This document shows positions 56,759 through 64,000 of a DNA stretch of 64,000 nt, in pieces. A program made the translations under genes and the position numbers. This DNA is from Companilactobacillus formosensis. Lineage in GTDB: Bacteria; Bacillota; Bacilli; Lactobacillales; Lactobacillaceae. The stretch lies in the NCBI RefSeq assembly GCF_005405305.1, contig NZ_BJDU01000003.1, positions 186,001-250,000 on the forward strand, in the 5' to 3' direction. The stretch's first letter is position 1. Each line of letters starts with the position of its first letter. The notes beneath the pieces are model-generated. The model did not search any database. It was not told the DNA's origin and saw only the letters and a list, made by a program, of their open reading frames with translations.

Positions 56759-57805
56759 ATGCTATCACAACGTCAAGATGCAATCTTGAGAGAAGTCGTG
56801 CGCATATTTACAGATACCGGCCAGCCGGTTGGGTCGAAGACATTGATGAATGAATTACCATTTCATGTAAGTTCTGCGACGATCAGAAACGAGATGGCTT
56901 TGCTTGAAGAGGTTGGGTATCTCGAGAAGACTCATCTTTCTTCAGGTCGAATTCCTTCAGCAATGGGATATCGCTATTATCTTGATCATCTGGTACAACC
57001 AACTAGTGTGCCACAAGATATTGCCCAAAGAATTGACGAAGATTTTGGTAAAACTTATCATCAGATCGGTGATATTATCGAACAATCCGCCAAGATCTTA
57101 TCTCATTTGACCAGCTACACCGCAATTACATTGGGACCAGAAAGTAGTTCGATCCGTTTGACTGGATTTAGAATTGTCCCTTTGAACGCACATCAGCTTA
57201 TGGCAATCATTGTCACAAGTGATAATAATGTAGAAAATAATATTTATACTGTCGATGATGATTTTGATACTTCATTAATTGAAAAAATCGTCAACATCGT
57301 AAATGATAAATTGGTAGGACAACCCCTTAATAAGGTTCTCCAAATGCTTCATAGCGATGTCCCAGCAATTCTTTCCGAATATATGTATTCAACAGATGGT
57401 TTGTTGGATATGATGGATTCACTCTTTAAGAAAGCTGAATCAGAGAAGTATTATGTCGACGGTCAATTGAATCTTTTGAATTATGCTAATAGCGACGATA
57501 TGTCGGAAGTTCAATCATTGTTCTCGATAATTAATCAGAGTAATGATTTGAGAAAATTATTAGATCCATCGATTTTAGATGATGGAATCAAGGTTCGCTT
57601 AGGAAGTGAATTAGGTAGTGATGCGTTGAAGAATTACAGTATCATTACTGCTAATTATGATGTTGGGCATCATGGTAAAGGTGTCATTGCCTTACTTGGT
57701 CCAACGACGATGCACTACTCGCAATTGATTGGTTTGTTAGGCGAATTTAGAGTTGAGTTAGCGAAAAGATTGATTGATTATTATTCAAGGTATGATGATT
57801 CTTGA
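56759..57805 (+). CDS. hrcA: Heat-inducible transcription repressor HrcA
   Basis: HrcA represses class I heat-shock genes by binding CIRCE. The ATG at 56759 follows AAGGAGG (56744-56750); the ATG at 56729 lies within CIRCE. The 348 residues start with a winged helix region (LSQRQDAILREVVRIFTDTGQPVGS in parts, and VSSATIRNEMALLEEVGYLEK), and end with the conserved GPTTMHYSQLIGLLGEF. First gene of hrcA-grpE-dnaK-dnaJ, so it is self-repressed. Confidence 0.97.
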   Translation: MLSQRQDAILREVVRIFTDTGQPVGSKTLMNELPFHVSSATIRNEMALLEEVGYLEKTHLSSGRIPSAMGYRYYLDHLVQPTSVPQDIAQRIDEDFGKTYHQIGDIIEQSAKILSHLTSYTAITLGPESSSIRLTGFRIVPLNAHQLMAIIVTSDNNVENNIYTVDDDFDTSLIEKIVNIVNDKLVGQPLNKVLQMLHSDVPAILSEYMYSTDGLLDMMDSLFKKAESEKYYVDGQLNLLNYANSDDMSEVQSLFSIINQSNDLRKLLDPSILDDGIKVRLGSELGSDALKNYSIITANYDVGHHGKGVIALLGPTTMHYSQLIGLLGEFRVELAKRLIDYYSRYDDS

Positions 57806-57821
57806 AATTTAGGAGGAAGTA

Positions 57822-58382
57822 ATGGCAGATAAACAAAAAGATCAAAATTTGAAGAATGCTAAAGAAGAAACTTCAAAGACTGATAAAAAAGCTGAAGAAA
57901 AAACAGCTAAAAAGAAAGTTGATCCCAAAGATGCAAAGATTAAGGATCTAACAGCCAAGAATGCGGATTTGGAAGATAAATTCTTAAGAAGCCAAGCTGA
58001 AATTCAAAATATGAATAATCGTCATAAAAAAGAAGTTGCTGGCATGCTTAAATATGACGGACAAAAGCTTGCTACTGAAATTCTTCCAGTTTTGGATAAC
58101 TTGGAACGTGCTTTGAATGTTGAAGCCACTGATGACTCAAGTAAGCAATTGAAAAAGGGTATTGAGATGGTTCAACAACACATGGTTAAAGCTTTGGAAG
58201 ACAATCATGTGAAAGCTATTGATAATGCAGGTGAGAAGTTTGATCCTGCAGTTGCTCAAGCTGTTCAAACTGTCCCCGCAGATGATGACCACAAGAAAGA
58301 TACTGTTGTTCAAGTCCTACAAAAAGGATACAAGCTTGAAGATCGTGTCTTGCGTCCAGCTATGGTTGTCGTTGCACAATAA
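57822..58382 (+). CDS. grpE: Nucleotide exchange factor GrpE
   Basis: GrpE releases ADP from DnaK. The 186-residue protein has a Lys/Glu-rich disordered N-terminus (1-45), a long coiled coil (about 45-90) and the C-terminal beta domain with GEKFDPAVAQAVQTVP and GYKLEDRVLRPAMVVVAQ. AGGAGG precedes the ATG. It lies between hrcA and dnaK (35-base gap to dnaK). Confidence 0.97.
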   Translation: MADKQKDQNLKNAKEETSKTDKKAEEKTAKKKVDPKDAKIKDLTAKNADLEDKFLRSQAEIQNMNNRHKKEVAGMLKYDGQKLATEILPVLDNLERALNVEATDDSSKQLKKGIEMVQQHMVKALEDNHVKAIDNAGEKFDPAVAQAVQTVPADDDHKKDTVVQVLQKGYKLEDRVLRPAMVVVAQ

Positions 58383-58417
58383 TAAGTAAATAAAAAATTA
58401 AAAAGAGGTTTAGGTTT

Positions 58418-60283
58418 ATGTCTAAAGTTATTGGTATTGATTTAGGTACTACAAACTCTGCTGTAGCCGTTTTGGAAGGCGGTTCTCCAAAGATTATTAC
58501 AAACCCAGAAGGTGCAAGAACAACTCCTTCAGTTGTTGCATTTAAAGATGGTGAAATTCAAGTTGGTGAAGTTGCCAAAAGACAAGCTATCACAAATCCT
58601 GATACAGTTTCATCAATCAAGCGTCACATGGGTGAAGCAGGTTACAAAGTTACTGTAGCCGGCAAATCATACACACCACAAGAAATTTCAGCTTTTATCT
58701 TGCAACACATCAAGAAGTTCTCAGAAGACTACTTGGGTGAAAAAGTTACAGATGCTGTTATCACAGTTCCTGCATACTTCAATGATTCACAAAGACAAGC
58801 TACTAAAGATGCTGGTAAGATTGCTGGATTAAATGTTCAACGTATCGTTAACGAACCAACAGCTTCAGCACTTGCTTATGGTCTAGATAATGACAAGGGT
58901 GACGAAAAGATTCTTGTTTATGACCTTGGTGGTGGTACATTTGATGTTTCTGTACTTCAATTAGGTGACGGTGTCTTCGAAGTACTTTCAACAAATGGTG
59001 ATACACACCTTGGTGGTGATGACTTTGACCAAAAGATCATCGACTGGTTAGTTGAACAATTCAAGGCTGAAAATGGCGTTGATTTGAGTCAAGACAAGAT
59101 GGCTCTTCAAAGATTAAAGGATGCTGCCGAAAAAGCTAAGAAAGACTTATCAGGTGTTGCTCAAACATCAATCAGTCTTCCATTTATTTCATCAGGTGCT
59201 AATGGCCCACTTCACTTGGAAGAAACATTGACACGTGCTAAGTTCGATGAATTGACTTCAGACTTAGTTGAAAGAACAAAGATCCCTGTTGACAATGCTT
59301 TGAAGGATGCTAACTTAACTACTTCAGACATCGACAAGGTTATCCTAAATGGTGGTTCAACTCGTATCCCTGCTGTTCAAGATGCTGTTGCTAAATGGAC
59401 TGGCAAGGCTCCAGACCACTCAATCAACCCTGACGAAGCTGTTGCTTTAGGTGCTGCTATCCAAGGTGGTGTTATCTCTGGTGATGTTAAAGACGTTGTT
59501 CTACTAGATGTTACTCCACTATCACTTGGTATTGAAACTATGGGTGGTGTCTTCACTAAGTTGATCGATAGAAATACAACTATCCCAACAAGCAAGTCAC
59601 AAGTATTCTCAACTGCTGCTGATAACCAAAGTGCTGTTGATATTCACGTTCTTCAAGGTGAACGTCCAATGGCTGCTGACAACAAGACTTTAGGTCGTTT
59701 CCAATTGACAGATATTCCTGCAGCACCTCGTGGTGTACCTCAAATCCAAGTTACATTCGATATTGATAAGAACGGTATCGTTAATGTATCTGCTAAGGAT
59801 ATGGGAACAAACAAGGAACAAAAGATTACTATCAAGAGTTCATCAGGTTTGAGCGATGAAGAAATCGACCAAATGATGAAAGAAGCTAAGGAACACGAAG
59901 AAGAAGATAACAAACGTAAGGAAGAAGTCGATGTTAAGAATGACGTTGAACAAACATTGTTCGCAACTGACAAGACTCTAAAAGACGTTAAGGGTAAAGT
60001 TTCTGACGATGAAATCAAGAAGGCCCAAGATGCTCGTGATGCTTTGAAAAAGGCTCAAGACTCAGGTGATCTTGAAGACATGAAGAAGAAACGTGACGAT
60101 TTGAACAAGATCGTTCAAGACTTGTCTGTAAAACTTTATCAACAAGCTCAACAAGCACAACAACAAGCCGGTGGCGATAATGGTGCTACTGGTACAGGTT
60201 CAACTGATGGTAAGAAGTCAGGCGACGACAATACAGTTGATGGCGACTTTTCCGAAGTAGATCCTGATAAAGATAAGAAATAA
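58418..60283 (+). CDS. dnaK: Molecular chaperone DnaK (Hsp70)
   Basis: DnaK folds and protects client proteins in an ATP cycle with DnaJ and GrpE. At 621 residues it is slightly shorter than E. coli DnaK, having the 24-residue deletion in the nucleotide-binding domain typical of Gram-positive Hsp70. [32 protein letters not shown] and [14 protein letters not shown] are the ATPase signatures. A Gln/Ala- and Gly-rich tail precedes the final [16 protein letters not shown] precedes the ATG. Confidence 0.98.
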   Translation: MSKVIGIDLGTTNSAVAVLEGGSPKIITNPEGARTTPSVVAFKDGEIQVGEVAKRQAITNPDTVSSIKRHMGEAGYKVTVAGKSYTPQEISAFILQHIKKFSEDYLGEKVTDAVITVPAYFNDSQRQATKDAGKIAGLNVQRIVNEPTASALAYGLDNDKGDEKILVYDLGGGTFDVSVLQLGDGVFEVLSTNGDTHLGGDDFDQKIIDWLVEQFKAENGVDLSQDKMALQRLKDAAEKAKKDLSGVAQTSISLPFISSGANGPLHLEETLTRAKFDELTSDLVERTKIPVDNALKDANLTTSDIDKVILNGGSTRIPAVQDAVAKWTGKAPDHSINPDEAVALGAAIQGGVISGDVKDVVLLDVTPLSLGIETMGGVFTKLIDRNTTIPTSKSQVFSTAADNQSAVDIHVLQGERPMAADNKTLGRFQLTDIPAAPRGVPQIQVTFDIDKNGIVNVSAKDMGTNKEQKITIKSSSGLSDEEIDQMMKEAKEHEEEDNKRKEEVDVKNDVEQTLFATDKTLKDVKGKVSDDEIKKAQDARDALKKAQDSGDLEDMKKKRDDLNKIVQDLSVKLYQQAQQAQQQAGGDNGATGTGSTDGKKSGDDNTVDGDFSEVDPDKDKK

Positions 60284-60293
60284 TAATTGTGAT

Positions 60294-60355
60294 AAAGAGC
60301 AGTGGTTTAATTACTAAAACCAATTATGGTATAGTAAGAACAATAACTGCTCTTT
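60294..60355 (+). promoter_or_regulatory. Hairpin-enclosed promoter between dnaK and dnaJ
   Basis: AAAGAGCAGT (60294-60303) and ACTGCTCTTT (60346-60355) form a perfect 10-bp long-range stem followed by T. The enclosed loop holds a candidate promoter, TTAATT (60307-60312), 17 bases, and TATAGT (60330-60335) with a TGn extension. The hairpin may partly terminate hrcA-dnaK mRNA while the promoter starts dnaJ transcription independently of CIRCE. Confidence 0.55.
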
Positions 60356-60408
60356 TGAGCGTTAAAAAGGAATAGGACGTAAAAGTCCTGTCGCATAAAG
60401 GTGATTTA

Positions 60409-61548
60409 ATGGCAGATAAAAATCCATATGACGTACTAGGCGTTGATAAAAACGCTTCTGATGACGATATAAGAAAAGCATTTCGTAAACTTTCTAAAAA
60501 GTATCACCCTGATTTGAACAAGGCTCCTGATGCTGAAGAGAAGTTTAAGGAAGTTAATTCCGCTTATGAAATTCTAAAAGATCCTCAAAAACGTGCGCAA
60601 TATGATCAATATGGTTCTGCCGGCATGAATGGTGGCCAAGGAGGATTTGGTGGCTTCGGCGCTGGTGGTGCTGGAGATCAATTCGGTGGTTTTGAAGATA
60701 TCTTCAGTCAATTCTTCGGTGGCGGCGGTGCTGCTCGTCAAAATCCTAATGCCCCAAGACAAGGTTCCGATCTTCAATATCGCATGGACTTAACTTTTGA
60801 AGAAGGTGTCTTTGGTAAAAAGACTAATATTTCTTACAATCGTGAGGAAGAATGTTCTACTTGTGGTGGTTCTGGTGCAAAGCCGGGAACACATCCAGAG
60901 ACTTGTTCAAAATGTCATGGTTCAGGCTATGTTGAAGTTGATCGTCAAACTCCACTTGGTCGTATGCGTACACGTGTTGTTTGTGATGTCTGCAATGGTA
61001 CTGGTAAGGAAATCAAAGAAAAGTGTAACGTTTGCCAAGGCTCAGGTAAGGTAAATGAAAAGCATGAATTGAAGGTTACTGTACCAGCTGGTGTTGAAGA
61101 TGGACAACAAATGCGCTTAGAAGGCCAAGGTGAAGCCGGAACTAACGGTGGACCTTACGGTGATCTATACATTGTCTTCCACGTTGCTCCAAGTAAGGAA
61201 TTCAGACGTGATGGTTCAACTATCTATGCTTCAGTTAATATCAGTTTCCCACAAGCTACTTTGGGAGATGAAATCAAAGTCAATACAGTTCACGGTCCAG
61301 TTAACTTGAATATTCCTAGTGGAACTCAAACTGGTACAACGTTTAGATTGCGTGGCAAAGGTGCTCCAGTTCTTAACAGCAAGAGTATCGGTGATGAAAA
61401 GGTAACAGTTAATATTGTTACTCCACGTAAGTTGTCAGCTGAACAACGTAGTGCTTTGAAGAAATTCGCTGAAGCTGGTGGAGACAAAGTTAAAGAAAAA
61501 GATAGTAACTTTTTCAATAAAGTCAGAGATGCTTTTAAAGGTGAATAA
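60409..61548 (+). CDS. dnaJ: Chaperone protein DnaJ (Hsp40)
   Basis: DnaJ delivers clients to DnaK and stimulates its ATPase. The 379 residues show a J domain with HPD at 33-35, a Gly/Phe-rich linker (about 70-110), four CXXCXGXG zinc repeats ([32 protein letters not shown], about 148-218), and the C-terminal domains. AAAGGTG precedes the ATG. The gap from dnaK holds a promoter and small hairpins (AGGAC/GTCCT at 60374-60389). Confidence 0.98.
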   Translation: MADKNPYDVLGVDKNASDDDIRKAFRKLSKKYHPDLNKAPDAEEKFKEVNSAYEILKDPQKRAQYDQYGSAGMNGGQGGFGGFGAGGAGDQFGGFEDIFSQFFGGGGAARQNPNAPRQGSDLQYRMDLTFEEGVFGKKTNISYNREEECSTCGGSGAKPGTHPETCSKCHGSGYVEVDRQTPLGRMRTRVVCDVCNGTGKEIKEKCNVCQGSGKVNEKHELKVTVPAGVEDGQQMRLEGQGEAGTNGGPYGDLYIVFHVAPSKEFRRDGSTIYASVNISFPQATLGDEIKVNTVHGPVNLNIPSGTQTGTTFRLRGKGAPVLNSKSIGDEKVTVNIVTPRKLSAEQRSALKKFAEAGGDKVKEKDSNFFNKVRDAFKGE

Positions 61549-61551
61549 TTT

Positions 61552-61582
61552 AAAAGAAGGGGTTTTGACCTCTTCTTTTTTG
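61552..61582 (+). terminator. Intrinsic terminator after dnaJ
   Basis: AAAAGAAGGGG (61552-61562) pairs with CCTCTTCTTTT (61569-61579) with one G-T, loop TTTTGA, ending the heat-shock operon. Confidence 0.88.
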
Positions 61583-61606
61583 TTGTCTAGAACATCGGTG
61601 TACAAT
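61578..61606 (+). promoter_or_regulatory. Candidate promoter of lepA
   Basis: TTTTGT and TACAAT (61601-61606) at 17 bases spacing; a TAAAAT at 61611-61616 is an alternative -10. Weak -35. Confidence 0.4.
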
Positions 61607-61654
61607 AGTGTAAAATAGAAAGAATGATAAATTTCTGATAGAAGGGAATAATTT

Positions 61655-63502
61655 ATGGATTTAGATCTCGATAAATTAAAAGAAAGACAAAAAAGAATTC
61701 GTAATTTTTCTATCGTAGCGCATATCGATCATGGTAAATCAACGATTGCCGATCGAATTTTGGAAAGAACTAAGACAGTTTCAAAACGTGAAATGAAAGC
61801 TCAGATCCTTGATGATATGGATTTGGAGCGTGAACGTGGAATTACTATCAAGTTGAATGCGGTCGAACTAGAATACGAAGCAAAAGATGGACAGACTTAC
61901 ATCTTCCATTTAATCGATACACCAGGACACGTGGATTTCTCATATGAGGTTTCACGTTCGCTTGCTGCCTGTGAGGGTGCTTTGTTGGTGGTTGATGCTG
62001 CTCAAGGTGTCGAAGCACAGACGTTAGCTAATGCTTATTTAGCGATTGATAATGACCTAGAAATAGTACCTGTTATCAATAAAATCGATTTACCTTCTGC
62101 TGAACCAGACAAGGTTAAAGAAGAAATTGAAGAGATGATTGGTATCGATGCTGAATCTTCAGTTTTAATGAGTGCCAAGACTGGTATTGGTGTTGATGAA
62201 CTGCTTGAAAGAATCGTTTCAGATGTTCCTGCACCAACAGGAGATTTGGATAAACCACTTAAAGCTTTGATCTTTGATTCTGTTTATGACAGTTATCGTG
62301 GCGTTGTCCTTGATGTACGTGTCCGTGAAGGCGTTGTTAAGGTCGGAGACACGATTGAATTGATGAGCAATAAGAAGACCTTTGAAGTTACAGAAGTCGG
62401 TGTGATGTCTCCTAAGGCTGTTAAACGTGATTACTTGATGGCAGGGGATGTTGGGTACATTACTGCCAGTATTAAAACAGTTAAGGATACTCAGGTTGGT
62501 GATACCGTTACTCTAGCTGACAATCCAACTGATGCACCTTTGACTGGTTACCGTAAGAGTACGCCAATGGTATACGCGGGACTTTATCCTGTTGATAATG
62601 CCAAATATGAAGATCTGCACGAAGCCTTGGATAAGTTGCAATTAAATGATGCTGCTTTGGAATACGAACCAGAAACTTCGCAGGCTTTAGGGTTTGGTTT
62701 CCGTGTTGGATTCTTAGGTTTGTTGCATATGGATGTTGTTCAAGAGCGTTTGGAACGTGATTTTGACCTTGATTTGATCACGACGTCGCCATCAGTTGAC
62801 TACCATGTTACGAAAACTGACGGCGAAGAGATTATAGTTGATAATCCGGCTGAATTGCCAGATGCTACTGATATTAAGGAAATCCGTGAACCATTTGTTC
62901 GAGCTGAAATAATGGTTCCAGAAGATTTTGTTGGTCCTGTTATGGAACTTTGCCAAAGAAAACGTGGTGAGTTCATTACAATGGACTACTTAGATAAGTA
63001 TCGTGTTAATGTAGTTTATAGATTACCATTGCTTGAAATTATTTTTGATTTCTTCGATGATTTGAAATCTAATACTAAAGGTTACGCATCGCTAGACTAT
63101 AGTGTTGATGAATATGAACCTAGTGAACTAGTTAAAATGGATATCTTATTGAATGGCGAACCAGTCGATGCTTTGAGTTTTATCGTTCACAAAGACTTTG
63201 CTCAAAAACGTGGTCGTGATATCGTAGCTCGCTTGAAGGAAGTAATTCCTAGACAAATGTTTGAAATTCCAATTCAAGCTGCTATCGGTAACAAGATTGT
63301 CGCTCGTGCAAATGTTAAAGCTTATCGTAAGGATGTTACTGCTAAACTTTATGGTGGTGATAGAACTCGTCGTGATAAGTTGTTGAACAAGCAAAAAGCC
63401 GGTAAGAAGCGTATGAAGGAAGTCGGAAAAGTTTCCGTACCACAAGAAGCCTTCATGTCGGTCTTGGATCTTAACCGAGGCAAAGATGACAATAAAAACT
63501 AA
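61655..63502 (+). CDS. lepA: Elongation factor 4 (LepA)
   Basis: LepA/EF-4 is a ribosomal GTPase that aids 30S biogenesis or back-translocation. The 615 residues carry [10 protein letters not shown] (21-30), [24 protein letters not shown], and the LepA-specific C-terminal domain ([17 protein letters not shown] near the end). GAAGGG precedes the ATG. It is a monocistronic unit between two strong terminators, next to dnaJ as in many Firmicutes. Confidence 0.97.
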   Translation: MDLDLDKLKERQKRIRNFSIVAHIDHGKSTIADRILERTKTVSKREMKAQILDDMDLERERGITIKLNAVELEYEAKDGQTYIFHLIDTPGHVDFSYEVSRSLAACEGALLVVDAAQGVEAQTLANAYLAIDNDLEIVPVINKIDLPSAEPDKVKEEIEEMIGIDAESSVLMSAKTGIGVDELLERIVSDVPAPTGDLDKPLKALIFDSVYDSYRGVVLDVRVREGVVKVGDTIELMSNKKTFEVTEVGVMSPKAVKRDYLMAGDVGYITASIKTVKDTQVGDTVTLADNPTDAPLTGYRKSTPMVYAGLYPVDNAKYEDLHEALDKLQLNDAALEYEPETSQALGFGFRVGFLGLLHMDVVQERLERDFDLDLITTSPSVDYHVTKTDGEEIIVDNPAELPDATDIKEIREPFVRAEIMVPEDFVGPVMELCQRKRGEFITMDYLDKYRVNVVYRLPLLEIIFDFFDDLKSNTKGYASLDYSVDEYEPSELVKMDILLNGEPVDALSFIVHKDFAQKRGRDIVARLKEVIPRQMFEIPIQAAIGNKIVARANVKAYRKDVTAKLYGGDRTRRDKLLNKQKAGKKRMKEVGKVSVPQEAFMSVLDLNRGKDDNKN

Positions 63503-63503
63503 G

Positions 63504-63548
63504 AAAACACTTATAATGTAACTATACGTTGCATTATAAGTGTTTTTT
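63504..63548 (+). terminator. Intrinsic terminator after lepA
   Basis: A nearly perfect 19-bp stem pairs 63504-63522 with 63528-63546 (one T-G), loop TATAC, followed by T. One of the strongest hairpins in the window. Confidence 0.93.
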
Positions 63549-63565
63549 ATTTGGAGGAGATTTGT

Positions 63566-64000
63566 ATGGAAAAATTCGATACGATTATTATCGGAGCAGG
63601 ACCTGCAGGCTTAGCTGCTGCTTATAATTTGAAAGGCAATGGTCAAAACGTTGCCGTGATTGAAAATAACCTCTGGGGTGGAACTTGTCCTAACCGTGGT
63701 TGTGATCCTAAAAAAGTCTTATTGAGCGGTGTCGAAGCAAGAGATAGAATGGCCCAACTTCAGGGTAAAGGTTTTGATGATGTGCCTTTCGTTAACTGGG
63801 AACAATTGGAGACTTTTAAAGAAAAATTTACAGCACCAGTTTCTACTGGGAGTCGTAAAGGAATTGTTGATGCGGGTATCACAGCAATTGATGGACAGCC
63901 AAAATTTACTTCTGAGAATGCTTTAACTGTCAATGGAACTGAGTATCAAGCTGATAAGTTTATTATCGCTACCGGTCAACGTCCTAGTTATTTAGATATC
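63566..64000 (+). CDS. Pyridine nucleotide-disulfide oxidoreductase (glutathione reductase-like), partial
   Basis: The first 145 codons of a flavoprotein disulfide reductase that continues past the window edge. The FAD-binding start is IIIGAGPAGLAAAYNL (residues 7-22) and the redox pair is in GGTCPNRGCDPKK (Cys-X4-Cys, about 38-50). The end visible here includes the second FAD motif IIATGQRPSYLDI (TGXXP-like). The family includes glutathione, mycothione and mercuric reductases and dihydrolipoamide dehydrogenase; the C-X4-C and GCDPKK look glutathione reductase-like, but the substrate cannot be set. GGAGGA precedes the ATG. Confidence 0.9.
   Translation, partial: MEKFDTIIIGAGPAGLAAAYNLKGNGQNVAVIENNLWGGTCPNRGCDPKKVLLSGVEARDRMAQLQGKGFDDVPFVNWEQLETFKEKFTAPVSTGSRKGIVDAGITAIDGQPKFTSENALTVNGTEYQADKFIIATGQRPSYLDI

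Overview
The window is a chromosomal segment of a low-GC Gram-positive bacterium. Gene content and order (rpmB, asp23, fakA, recG, plsX, acpP, rnc, smc, ftsY, ylxM, ffh, rpsP, rimM, trmD, rplS, and later rpsB, tsf, pyrH, frr, uppS, cdsA, rseP, proS, polC, the rimP-nusA-infB operon and the hrcA heat-shock operon) fit Lactobacillaceae. AT-rich DNA, AAGGAGG-type ribosome binding sites, frequent TTG/GTG starts, PolC and a CIRCE/HrcA system support Firmicutes. A farciminis/alimentarius-like (Companilactobacillus-type) lactobacillus is my guess for the genus; no rRNA is present to test it. Nearly everything is core, single-copy and intact. I see no IS element, prophage, CRISPR array, tRNA or rRNA.

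Layout. 1-6.1 kb: rpmB on the minus strand, then asp23-fakA, recG, and plsX-acpP (lipid and fatty-acid handling). 6.1-15.7 kb: rnc-smc-ftsY-ylxM-ffh (RNA processing, chromosome condensation, protein targeting), then rpsP-rimM-trmD and rplS with its own promoter and leader. 15.7-19 kb is the only accessory-looking stretch: an RpiR regulator divergent from a Gfo/Idh/MocA oxidoreductase, an unrecognised protein and a histidine-phosphatase family enzyme. 19-21.5 kb: serC-serA (serine biosynthesis), preceded by what looks like a ribosome-mediated attenuator with a short leader peptide carrying Ser codons. 21.5-22.8 kb: lexA and a divergent DUF896 gene, then a YneF-like membrane protein. 23-34.3 kb: an eleven-gene de novo purine operon purEKCSQLFMNHD. 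34.4-36.1 kb: plsC, a tRNA-modification methyltransferase and a GIY-YIG protein. 36.1-43.9 kb: rpsB-tsf and pyrH-frr-uppS-cdsA-rseP-proS. 44.3-48.6 kb: polC. 48.7-56.4 kb: rimP-nusA-ylxR-ylxQ-infB, rbfA, truB, ribF. 56.4-61.5 kb: hrcA-grpE-dnaK-dnaJ under a CIRCE operator. 61.6-64 kb: lepA and the start of a flavoprotein disulfide reductase that runs off the edge.

The most interesting material lies between genes. It comprises (i) the candidate serine-codon attenuator of serCA, with three mutually exclusive pairings visible by eye; (ii) a family of structured intergenic repeats near 5.95, 44.1 and 56.5 kb, two copies of which share 18 of 20 bases at one end; (iii) an intrinsic terminator between the rimP-nusA promoter and rimP, as expected for NusA-controlled attenuation; (iv) structured leaders in front of rpsB and rplS; and (v) a dnaJ promoter sitting inside the loop of a long-range hairpin. 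In the proteins, a PurF lacking the usual C-terminal Fe-S cysteines and an extremely Asn-rich N-terminal region in IF-2 stand out.
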